Assembly (NCBI GenBank): GCA_007922305.1
Contig: ML677374.1
Coordinates: 14,932,178-14,996,177 of the forward strand
Origin: Dermatemys mawii
Taxonomy: Eukaryota; Chordata; Testudines; Dermatemydidae
Reading direction: 5' to 3'
Length of the DNA stretch: 64,000 nt
Shown: positions 1-12,300 of the stretch, piece after piece
Layout: every line of letters begins with the position of its first letter
Numbering within the stretch: position 1 is the stretch's first letter
Translations under genes and position numbers: made by a program
Notes under the pieces: generated by a model
Told to the model about the DNA's origin: nothing
Database searches by the model: none
What the model saw: the letters and a program-made list of their open reading frames with translations, nothing else

Positions 1-40
1 CAGGTACTGGACAGTGGGGAAGGTGTGTGGAGCCAGGAGG

Positions 41-88
41 GGACCTGGGGGTGGGGAGGTGCTGGGACCTGGGGGTGGGGAGGTGGCC
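41..88 (+). repeat. Two 24-bp G-rich tandem copies in NUP88 intron 1
   Basis: Bases 41-64 and 65-88 are near-identical copies beginning GGACCTGGGGGTGGGGAGGT. They hold several runs of three to five G, enough for an intramolecular G-quadruplex. Confidence 0.85.
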
Positions 89-222
89 CTGCCCTTTTCT
101 GTCCCATCTGTTTACAAATCAGTGAATGTTTGCAGACTGTAATGTTAACTCATGACTATTTAGCACTTTTTAATGACCTGTTTATTAGCCTTAGAGTTTC
201 ACTGTAACATTTTAAATTTCAG

Positions 223-392
223 ACCCTGGTCTGCATAAATCCCCCTCTTTTCGAGGTCTATGAAACCCTGTTAAGTCCCACACAGCATCATGTGGCGCTC
301 ATAGGGATTAAAGGGTTGATGGTACTGGAATTGCCTAAACGCTGGGGAAAGAAGTCAGAATTTGAAGGTGGAAAAGCAACAGTTAATTGTAG
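223..392 (+). CDS. NUP88: NUP88 coding exon 2
   Basis: Preceded by a TTTCAG acceptor and followed by a GTAGGT donor. Starts in phase 0 and ends with two bases of a Ser codon. It encodes [14 protein letters not shown] through [19 protein letters not shown], an early propeller blade. This is the first exon in the window. Confidence 0.95.
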
Positions 393-3300
393 GTAGGTTG
401 TATTTTAATCAACTGTTTAATCACATTCTGTTTTGACACTCTTCATGTGTGAGCTTCTGGTCTTTCCCAATCAAGTAAAATGGCGCAAAAAAGATGCAAC
501 ATATGTGCTGAGTGTAAGATACAGAGCAGAAGACATGAAAGAAGAGTTTCATAAATGAGGAGCAGAGTATGTTGAAGATTTCCATTTGAATGTGATCTGA
601 GAGAGGTATAGTACATGTTCTGAGCTGAATCAAAGACTAGTTGGGATTATGGGGCTAAGAGCCTCCACAAATTCAATGAGCATTGACACAGAGGACCTTC
701 TAAGACACAATTTTCAAATCGTCAGTGTACCTCACAGGCAAACTGGGATACCAGAGAAATGGTGTGATGGAAATAGGGTCTCAGCCTCATTCCTACTGGA
801 CAAAGTATTCACATTGCATGAGAATATAGGCAGTGGTCCAGTTAGTCCACTGCCCTGGCTCTGACTTTGGCCGATAATAGATTCTTTAGGAAAGGCACAA
901 GAAACCCTGTGGGGAGGTAGTTATGCGATAACCTGCCTGTGTGGAAAATGTTTTTGTGACTTGGGATTTGTATCACTTGAACTTTCATCCTATCCTCATC
1001 ACTTTTGTTGGCAGTCTTGGAAGAGTCTAAGGACTGAATAGACAGGGAGACTTGACCTCCTTAATGCTGCTTCCTTTGGCTCAGGAACATGAGCTTTCTC
1101 TACTGCTTCACATGTTAATTATTTTGTGTGTAAATGGAGAACTTCAGCCTAAATAAGTGAAATAGAGTGACACCTTTTACTTGTACCAGATTAGCAACGG
1201 GAAAACTGAGTGTGAAAGGGGGATCATAAATCCTTCTTGTAAATGACACTCAGCATGGGATGTTTTGACCCACGGCCACAGGGATCCCAATTCTACCATT
1301 GCTGCTGTTATAGCTGACCCATTACGTTGCTTCAGGCTGCTGATTCTTCTCATCTCTTTTTGAATTAAACATGTCATTGTTTCTGCCTGTATTTTGTGAC
1401 TATGGTAGCATGACCACAATAATTTAGGATTGTTGCATATCCCTTTCAAACACTTGTGGAAGTGATCATACAATGAAACTATTCTGTTCCTGATATTTAT
1501 AAACAGGTGTGATAGATATAGGGGTCCAAACATCTGTTAGAATAGAAGCAGCACTCTGACAAGTCCATCTAATAGATGATTTCAAAGGTTAGCGCACTTG
1601 TTTCGTCCACACAGTAGTTACTTGAATGGATAGGGAGAGAATCCGTTCTTCATGCTAACGTAGTTTAGTCACGATTCAAACATCTATGGTTATGGTTACA
1701 AATGCATATAAGTATTTACCTCTAATCACAGATACATATGAAATGACTTATTTCTGAGCATTACAAGAGACTTCAGATTCTATCAGAACTGCTGATAGAA
1801 TTTAGTTTGTCATTAAATGGACATTGCCATTTTGAAACTTAGTCCGTTTAAAACTTGAGTTAAAAGGGGCTTTAAGTTCCTATACCTGTATCCCTGAGCA
1901 TATGCTAATTTTTGTTTCTTGTTGTTTCCTATGTCTTGTAAATTTTTTACTTCCTGGGCTTGTGTGAAGGGATGTGGAGTTAAAACCAGGTGAAACTGAC
2001 TAGTGACCCAGTCTAGTCAGACAGTGCTATCAAACATACAAAATAAACTGGAAGAAATATTCTCATCTTTGTTATAGTAATCTTAGCTATTGTAACAGTA
2101 ATGGGTAAAAGAAATTTTCAGACAGAAGGGTCCTGTGACTTTAATTTAAAGATTGCCATTAAACTTTAAATACAACGAAAAATCATTTTGAGGCTTAAAT
2201 CAGGTTTGCCCCCTGCCCAAAATAAAAGCAGTCTGTTTTGATGGTGTGCCTTTTATAACAGTATTATAAATTTGTTATTGTAGCACCATTCCTGTTGCTG
2301 AAAGGTTCTTCACTAGTTCAACATCCCTGACCCTAAAACATGTGGCCTGGTATCCTAGTGAGACATTAGAACCTCATGTAGTGCTGTTGACTTCAGATAA
2401 CACTATAAGGTAAACCTATTTCTGTTTGTTCTTCTGAATGTTTTTTCTACAAACTTACAACTTACTTACAAAAAGTAGTTGTTTACTGTCTTGTGTAAGC
2501 GTGCTTATTGGTGGAATTACAACATAAAAATAGCATAGAAAGAAGTTCAGGATGGTAACTACTGATGTATTGACTCTGCATAAACAGAGAGTCATCATGT
2601 ATTTGTTTGTTCTTCTAGGATTTACAGTTTGAAGGTGCCGCAGACCCCAGTGAAGGTGATTGCTCTTTCAGATGCCGAGGAGGAGAGTTTAATGCTCAAT
2701 AAAGGGTGTGTGCAGTTTTTAGATTTTGAAATGCTCTCAATAGCATAAACTTGCTGATGTACCAAATGTGTTTTTGTAGAGATGGAAAAGTGACTGGAGA
2801 GAAGATAGCACAAAGTGTTGTGATAAATTTGCCAGTGAGGAATCTTATTTCCTCCTTTTCCATAGCTTGTTTTTATCTCCTCTCCCCAGCAAAGTATGCT
2901 AACTTGTTTTTTCCCCACCTCACCATTTTAGAGAGAACAAGGGAGTAACTGTCTGCTACATAAGCAAAATATTTTAAAGTTACTATAATGTCTTAAAGTT
3001 TAAAAGGGGGCTTTTTGGAAGAGAATGTAATAGGTGGAGTTTACCTTACTATCTTGTCTCTGACCTAGTTGAAATAGAGAAACCCGTTGCTCTCCAACAG
3101 CCAAGTCATGGCTTAATATATTGCACTGAAAATACCGCCACATCACCTCTCTGAGTGGCTGGCTGGCAGTTTAGTTTCAGAAATGGAGTAAGAAATCAGT
3201 AGGTTCAGTGGAGACTGGAGGAAAGACGCTATATGCAGTGTTCTCTTGAAACTGCCCGTCAGTCAGAGTCCATGGAGCTAGGAAATGAGACGTTAGCATG

Positions 3301-6300
3301 TGCATTTAATTGAAGAGGGGGCAGTACCTGTCTCTAGGCTTCTTGTGCAGAAAATACTGTTGGCTAAAGGACCGATCCATAATTATGAAATCTTAATTAC
3401 ATTTATCTAATGTAACAGTAAATGCTACTTGAAATGAGGCCAATAATTGTGTGCAGACAGTCATCACTAAGTGTAATTTTGGTCTGTCTCTCTTCTTTCC
3501 CCAGGAGAGCGTACACAGCATCACTAGGAGAGACAGCAGTGGCATTTGATTTTGGGCCTCTGGTGTCTGTTCCGAAGAACATAGCTGGGCAGCGAGGGAG
3601 AGAGGAAGTTTTGGCATATCCACTATACATATTATATGAAAATGGGGAGACTTTTCTCACATATATTAGCCTCTTACAAAGGTAAGGACTTACAATACAA
3701 TGACTAATTTTGTTTAAAATGTGATTCATGTAGCGCTTGTGTTTCATCTCTGTGCAGATCTATATTTTATGTAAGATTTGTGCCAGATTCTGGAGCAGAT
3801 GCTATATTGAATTCCATCATTTTATATTGTAACTCAGGCTTACTCATTGTAGGTCTTTGTGCCCCTCTAATGGTGGAAACGTAGAGAGCTTCCAGTCTCT
3901 TGTCTTTGAGCTAATAGACCTGGACCTTGAGCTCAGGCAGTAGAGGCTCATTGTTTCAGATCCAGAGGTCCTGGGTTCAGTCCCCACTGCTGATAACCCA
4001 GTTGTGTGTCACCGTACTTAAAAGGGACACACTCAGATCAAATTTGGATGGAAAACTAGGGTTTTATTAATAATCAGCTGTTCTAAAGGTACCATATTGA
4101 CTCTTGGGGTTTTGGCTCCTAGTGTGTGACAAGCAGGAACTTCCATAGCTCAGCATGAGGCTGTGTTTCAAAGAACCAACCCCCTTTTGAGATTTTAGGG
4201 ACTTACAGTCTGGGTCTTTTTAGGAAGGTGCTTGAATAGGATTCCATTCAAATGGTTGGTTCAGATGACAAGTTAGATTATATGAAAGAAATATGCACCT
4301 TTAAGACCAAAAGAAAGGACACTTAAAAATTGCACACTAGATTTAATTAGATATGCAAATTAAAAATAATTTGGTTATATTTAGGTTGCAAACACTGCAG
4401 GATGCATCCTGCTAGTGAGTGAGAAATAATGTGAAATTGATGAAAAACTGCCTATAAACAAAATTGAAGCTGCCTAGTCCTTTTCATAGCCCAACCTGAG
4501 AGCAATACAGTAAAAAAAAAAAAAAAATACTAAAAAATAAATTAATTTATTAATAAAAACTATCTTGAGTGTCTCTCTTAGTACTGTATTCAGGCTGTTG
4601 TAAAGGGGTGTGGCACTGTTTATTGACTCCATTGTCTGATCAGCTTGTTAGTCTGAGACAATAACAGATTACTAAGATTCTTTCCTTTGTGTGAGAGAAC
4701 CATGCAGTGCATGTGTCCAGAACCTTTAATTTTCATTCAGTTGGATTTCAGGGTGCCAGACTTCAGCAAGAAAAACTAGTAAACGTGTGTGTTTCCCTAG
4801 CTGTTGTCCTTGGCTTTCATTCTTTCCCAGGGGATTTCGGGAGACAATTTTGGAAACTTTGGGTCTTAGTCTTCCAGTAAACACTTCCTGATTTCTTCAT
4901 TGCAGCACTGGAAAACTTGGCAAGCTGTTGGGCCCATTGCCCATGCACCCCACAGCTGAAGATAACTATGGCTATGATGCTTGTGCTGTTCTGTGCCTGC
5001 CCTGTGTTCCCAACATCTTGGTGATTGCCACCGAGTCAGGAATGCTTTATCACTGTGTGGTACTGGAGGAAGAAGAGGATGATGAGCAAACGGTAGGGAG
5101 GTATTTCCTAGGAACTCTGTCATGTCACTAGTTCCTGTGGTGTTCTCTTCTTTCTGTCCCACATCCTCATCTCATGAATGGAAATGTTCAAAAGAAATGT
5201 CCGTGTTGGTCCCTTGCTAATCAGACTAACATTTAAGTTAAAATAGAATAATCAGGTATTATTCTAGCCTAAATGTTGGTCTGATTAGCAAGGGGCCAAC
5301 ATTTATTCTCAATATTCAGTTTAAACTAAGCTAAACTATAGTTTGATGCTTATTTGAAATGTGGCAAGTTTCTTTTTAAAATATCTCCTTTAAAATTATT
5401 AATTCTGATGAGAAATTGACATTGCTAGCTATAGAGGCGCTGTGGGTGACACTAAAGATAGAAGAGCATCATAAATTCATGGGGACTGGGCAGGGAACAA
5501 CCATTCCTCGATTTATGAAAAGAGCAGCTGCTCTGGAAAGCCTCTTCAGCACTAGCAGGCTGCAAGTAGTGACTGCTAGGGGCTGCCATTCAGGAAACAA
5601 GGGGGTATGTTTTATTTAAATGCTGGAAAGACCCTTCCCATGCTAAGTAACATTTTCTTCTTCTTGCTCTTATAATGGTATCTTTTCTAGAAAGATGTTT
5701 TACTGATGCATTCAAATACTTTTTACAGTCAGAAAAGTCTTGGGACCCAAGATCTGACCTCATCCCTTCTCTGTATGTGTTTGAATGTGTTGAATTGGAA
5801 CTTGCACTGAAACTGGCATCAGGAGAAGAGGAAGAGCCTTTAGAATCTGACTTCTCTTGCCCAATTAAACTGCAGAGAGGTAAGGGTGCAATTAATCACT
5901 ACTCTTGCTGTTTTAATTCACTTTATTTCAAAACTTCATGTATTAAATAATGTTGACCTTATCGCCGTACTCAGAGCAGTGTTTTGAAAATGGTTCTTGG
6001 AGTCTGTTGAAGCTGTTAACAGGATTCAGATAACATTTGTATTTTTTATTGCTAATTTTAAAAAAGAAGTCTCATGAGAACACAATGCTGCTGAAATTGG
6101 TCTTTAAATGAATCAGTACCGGCTATCTCTACACAGCATCAGGGGTGGGTGTTGCAGCTCTTTAGACTTAAAAAGAACATAAGAAAGGTCATACTGGGTC
6201 AGACCAATGACCCATCTAGCCTAGTATCCTGTTGCTAGTTAGTGCCAGATGCTTCAGAGGGAATGAACAGGACAATTTTGAGTGATCCGTCCCTTGTCAT

Positions 6301-9300
6301 CCAGTCACAGCTTCTGGCAGTTCGAGGTTTAGGAATATCTGCAGCATGACCATCTTGGGTAATAACCACTGATGCACCAAAGATGTCTTTGAACTTGTTA
6401 TTGTTCTGATGGCTACCATTAAAATGGATAGGGTGAAGATATCTAATGTTTTCTTCCTCTTCAGGGAAGGTTGTGCTACGTATGAGTTTGAAGCCTCACT
6501 TTGTAACTACAGGATGCGCATGCATTTTTGCAGATTTGCTGAATGTGTGCTGCTAAAGTGTGAGGACAAACTGCAAGGCTTATGTTATACAAGTGAGATC
6601 TTGAAAATTGGGTGGGCTTAATGTATAGCCAGACTTTGTTTTATAAAGTTAGGAGTAAACTGGCACATGGTACACTAAGATTCCATACATTGTTTATAAA
6701 GGGTTAAGAAATGATTCTTGTAAAGTCCAATAGGTCAATAGTCAGCTTAAAATTACCTGTAACTTCTACTAAGCATATCTGTAACATGCTTATAACACCT
6801 ATTATTTTATTAACCCTTTATGATGTTTATAAATTAAATTGTAATGATAAAAAAAAGTCACCAATTCAGTTGGTTGGACTGAGTGCAGGAAAAGGGACTG
6901 GATAGCTCTTGCACTGTAAGCACTAATTCAAAACAGATGAAGAGCCAGTCCTAGCAGAGTGCTGAACCTTCAGCACTAGCTGAATATAGATGTACAGAAT
7001 GGTTTTATGATTTTTTTTGGTCCTAATAATATAAACTGCTTAATTTTCAGATCCTAAATGTCCCTCTAGATATCACTGTATACATGAAGCTGGCGTGCAC
7101 AGTGTTGGACTAACATGGATCCACAAACTTCACAAATTTCTTGGGTCAGGTGAGTAGTGAAATTGCCTTCCACATGAGAGGAAGTGTGTTCACTTACCAG
7201 ACTATTTCCTTCTGTGGAAGGTAGTTGTTTATCAGTGACTGGTATCTGAGAGTGGTGGTGGTGGTGGTGGTATTATCCAGAATGTGTAGACCTCCCCCCA
7301 TAAAGTGGTTTGTAATTTCAAAAATCTTGAACATAATGCATTTGAAACAGTCTCCTGTCTTTGTAGATGAGGAGGACAAGGACAGTTTACAAGAACTTGG
7401 AGCAGAACAGAAGTGCTTTGTGGAACACATTCTTTGTACAAAGCCATTGCCTTGCAGGTAAGACCCGAATCTTCTCCATCTCTCTGATTGAATAAATGTT
7501 TTGTTATGTGTATTAACTCTCAAGATTCCCCCTGAATAAATTAATTTATTGGCTGAGCTGACAAAATCCAAATAATCACAAATGATTAAACTCTGAGCAC
7601 CAAGAGTTGGTATCTCAGGGTTGAGTGTTTACCCCAAATGCATTCTAATATAGAATTAAGCCTGAAATTCCCACTTTCGATGGGTAGGATTCAGATTCTA
7701 CCAATCAACAACACTTGCGAGATTATCACCAACATTAGCTGTCCTAGTGCAAGACTTTGCGGTTTAATGGGACTGTCTATCATACCTGAACACTAAAACA
7801 CATACTGCTTTTAGACTCTATCATAGTATATTTACAGAATGTTTAAGCTCAGACACAGCCTATACAAATAATTAATTTCAAGCCATCAAAGCATCCCTAA
7901 TGTGGTGCACACTATTACCTGCTGAATAAAGGGCCAATTTTGCCATATGATGTCATGTATTTGGATGTGTTCACAAGCTGGTTTTATTTCATACTCGGAG
8001 CAAGGCTAATATCTTACATAATTGGACAAGAAAATGATGCCAAGATGCTTATCTGAGACAGTGTGTGTGTGCTTTAGCTGTGAAGTATTTTGTGCATCTT
8101 ATTTAAGAAAGATATTCTAATTCAGTGAAACGTTTGGCCTCTAAGTTGATTGATGTAGATGGATACAACTTTCTGGATATATTCTTAATGCACTGATGAA
8201 AGGTGTTTTGAATTATCTGTTTATTTCCCCAGGCAGCCTGCTCCAATTAGAGGATTTTGGATAGTCTCTGACATCTTAGGGCCCACAATGATCTGCATCA
8301 CCAGCACCTATGAATGTATCACGAGGCCTCTTCTGTATGTAGTTTTCTTAATTAATTGGTTTAAAATTCGTGCTTTTCTCCTTATCTTTAGTTTAACCTG
8401 TGTACTGGAAGCTCTGTTCGTACAAAATGCTTATCAATTACTGCTTCACTGACTCAAGACTTGTTTTCTGTTCCTCTTGCCAGTTCAGCTCTGACTTCTG
8501 CTGCTCTTTTTCATATTTATCATTTTTTATTAATTTGTTCCAAATACAACAAATATACCAAAGTTCAAGTGTTCTAATGTACAAAGTAAGTAAGGAGGGT
8601 TAGAACAGAGGGAAAGGAGGGGAAGCAACATATCTATCTTCATGGTCTGTATTAATCACAGACCTCTAAAATGAGTCCAAATTGCTTTTAATTTTTCAGG
8701 CATTCCGCAATGCCAGTTTGTTAGTTGTGAGGTCAGCCTTATTACTGATCCAGGGATCAGTGTTGGATGGGATCCACTTTTCCATTTTTTTTGCAGGATT
8801 AATTTTTTTAGTGAGCAAAGCTACACACTGAAACCATGCTACCTTGTAAACTGGTAACATGCAGGTAACTAACTACAGTGCTTGTCAAATAGCTTTGAGC
8901 TTGATGCTTATTTCTTTCTAAATAACTCTTATGTTAAGAAAATGCCAGCTCATCCAGGAAACAGTCCAATTGACTAAGTTTTATAGGGCATTTTGAGGAA
9001 TAACGTAATAAACCTAGAACACCTTCAGTGCTGAGGATACCATGGAATCACTCTTTTGTGTTGGGCCAAGAAGCATTAGCAAAGGATTCTTGAAATCCTG
9101 CTATAATTTTTTTTTTTATGGTACTTTCCACCCGATGACTTCATAGTGCTTTACAAACATTTGGACTGGCAACATGCTGGAGCTAAATACATTTGAGGCA
9201 GTATACACAGTTGTCAGACTGCATTTCAGGGCCTAATCTCTCCACTGGATTTGTGAAGTCTACAGGGTTATGTGTGGATGGAGAGAATAGAAGACCTTAG

Positions 9301-12300
9301 AAAAGCTCTATCAAGGTGTGGGGATTTTGGTATTGTTTCTTTAAACATAAGGGAAAAATGAAGTGGCTTTTTTTTTTTGGCGTGGTGTTTTGTACTCTGA
9401 TCTTGTTCAAATACCACACTAATCTTCTGTTTTGAAAAGAAGAGCTAGTTCCATGGGGACTTTCTTGTTTACATTTTTCTAAAGTGTTTTTCACTAGGCT
9501 ATCCAAGTACTGTATAGCAATCAGATAATCTTGGCTGTGATTTCAGTGGAAATCTGGCAGCCTGTTGTGTCTAGCCCTGCGAAGATACGAGTAGCATTTT
9601 AGGTTTTCACTCTGCCATGTCTGACTTCAAGTAGAATAGCCATAGTGTTGAAACAATTCCATGAATGTTCACATCAGACCCTTTGGATCTACTGCTCTGC
9701 TAATGAGTGTTGCACGTGCCATGGTTCATAGCAGTTCTGTTAATACCAAGGTGGATGGAAGGTTTTCCCTAATGTGTCTCAAACTGATGTCATTTTAGAA
9801 TTTTTAAATTTCATTGATATTTTAAAGCAATATATACTGAAAGCAAAGTTCTGTCTCATTAGGTATCGCTTAGGTGTGTGTGTGTTGTTTTTTTTTTTTG
9901 GTAGAACGACAGTCCATCCAGTATCCCCTCCACTCCTGTGTACCAGAGAGGACACTGAAATTACAGTATCACCTCTCCGTATCCTAGCTAAATCAGAGCA
10001 TTCGTTTGAAAAACACATCCGAAGCATCCTGCAGCGCAGCTCTGCGAACCCATTGCTTTTGAAGTATGAGACTTTTCTATATGGGACTCGAAAGGAGGGA
10101 GGAGACTACATTATAGAAGGAATGTGCACCCTAGAACTTTTTATCTGTATCTTGGGACATTAATATAGTGGGAGGGTTGGCATAGACTTCAGTTTGCTAT
10201 GCCTAATGTCTCCTACTCCAAACAGACTACTGCGAGGACTTCCCTGGTTAGCAGAGAATTTACCTTTTAAACAACACTGGTTAGTGGGATTGCAAGTACA
10301 CAAATAGCTTGTTCTCTGTGTCTTAAGGTCTGCTGACAAAGCTGCAGCTCCGCCCCCAGAGGAATGTCTTCAGCTCCTAAGCAGAGCCACACAAGTGTTC
10401 AGGGAAGAATATATCCTGAAACAGGATCTGGCAAAAGAGGAGATCCAGCAAAGGTAACATGGTTTTATAAACATGTGGCACATTTAAGCTTGTCCTTTGT
10501 TTTTAATAACATCAGGATATGCCCAGATGAGAGTTGTCACCACATATAGACATTAAAACATCGACAGGATGGTCAACAGCTGGGCACCTGGAAGAGCACC
10601 TGCAAATAGTCATGATGAAGTGTAGAGAAATCTATTTCTGGTCCTCAATCATGTTGATCTGAGACTAGTGATATTCCAGAAATGATAGATTTAGGTTACA
10701 GGATAGGAGTGCCACACAAATGTCAGCATCATGCTTGCACTTTTACAGAAGATGATAGATGCAAAGAAATATTGAAAGGAAGCATTAGGGTGGGAACCCT
10801 ACTCTAAGGGTAGGGCTACCTTAACTGCCAGATTGGCGGGCAGCGATCGACCCCCGAGTGCTCTCCCATTGACTCTTGTACTCCACTGCTGCAAGAGGTG
10901 CAGGTGGAGTTGCTGGGGGAGTGGCAGAAGTCGACTCACCGCAGTGAAGACACTGCAGAGAGTAGGTCTAAGTACATTGACTTCAGCTACGTTATTCACG
11001 TAGCAGAAGTTGCATAACATAGATCAGTTTCCCCAAGTGTAGACCAGGCGTAAGTAGTTGAAACCTACTAGCAAAACACTCCTTTTGGATGTAATTTTAC
11101 AGAATCAAACTGCCTTGGGATCTACAGAGACCTTTACCATGGTAATAGTCTTGCCACAAGTACTAAAAATGAGAAATTACAATGAATAACTCTTCCCTGT
11201 CCCTTTGAACTCCTCTTCCTCTTTGGAGACATCTCTTCTCTTCTGACCTACTTTCAGCTCTCCAGAGTGTCCAAGTTTTGTTGCCTTTTTTTGTTCTACA
11301 TGTCTCTGGAGACTGTTAATCATTACATTGCCTTGTGAATGAACGGGCCTCTGATTCAACTATCATTTTAGAGTGAAATTGCTGAGGGCACAGAAAAATA
11401 AACAACTGGAAGATCTTAAGTACTGTCAAGTGGAAAGGTGAGTTGGACCTGTTTAATTGACTGTCAGTTTTTATCTGAATCATGGAATGTTAATTGATTT
11501 CATGTGTTTAGTCTTAGAAATGTCTTAACCAAGTGTTTGATTAGGTTTTCAGTGGGACTAACCACATTTAGACCACTGCACTGTTGTAGAAAAGTCAGAC
11601 TGGGTCACAGGTTTAACATCCAGCCCAGCTCCTCAAAGCTTCACTAGCCCCTTTTCAAATAAGTACATTAAATGGTTTTTTCAGTAAATTTGAATGTTTC
11701 TCGCTTGTATAAAGGAACAGTCTGCGGGAAATGGCTGAGCGCCTGGCTGAGAAGTATGAGGAAGCTAAAGAAAAACAAGAAGATATTATGAATAGGTGAG
11801 CACAGAGATTGACACCTGTTTCCTCACAGGTGCTGGATGCTACAGAGGTTCAGAACACAGTGGGGGAGGGAGAAGGTCTGTTTGACTTTTCCATAGTACC
11901 TGCAAAATCAATGCAACCAAAAAATGCCAAATGTATTTGGCTGGTTTCAGATCCAGTGATGAACCTTTTAGTGTTACGGCCACCTTTTACTGGTGAAGTT
12001 CAGCAAAGTTAATGATTCAAGTGGGCACAGAATAAGCATCCAGCCAGCAAAGAATTGACTTGTAGAAAGATCACATCCTTCTAGCAGGAAGGAGAAACTG
12101 GACATTAAGTATCTAAGAAATGCTTTAGGTAAGGGAAAACGCAGGGACAGAAAGGGGGGCCAGTAGTTACTAATGGTGATGTACAGAAGTTTTATCTTTT
12201 ACTCCTTTTTTGGGTATAAAGGATGAAGAAAGTGCTTCGCAGTTTTAATGCTCAGCTCCCAGTTCTGTCCGATAGCGAGAGAGACATGAAGAAAGAATTA

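Noticed and set aside
1177..1533. 118-codon open frame on the - strand in the first NUP88 intron seen
   Set aside because: No domain, no heptads, no similarity I recognise, and no splice or promoter context; length is compatible with chance.
3945..4010. Possible functional tRNA gene
   Set aside because: A- and B-box-like motifs are present but no acceptor-stem pairing or anticodon arm could be formed, so SINE is the better call.
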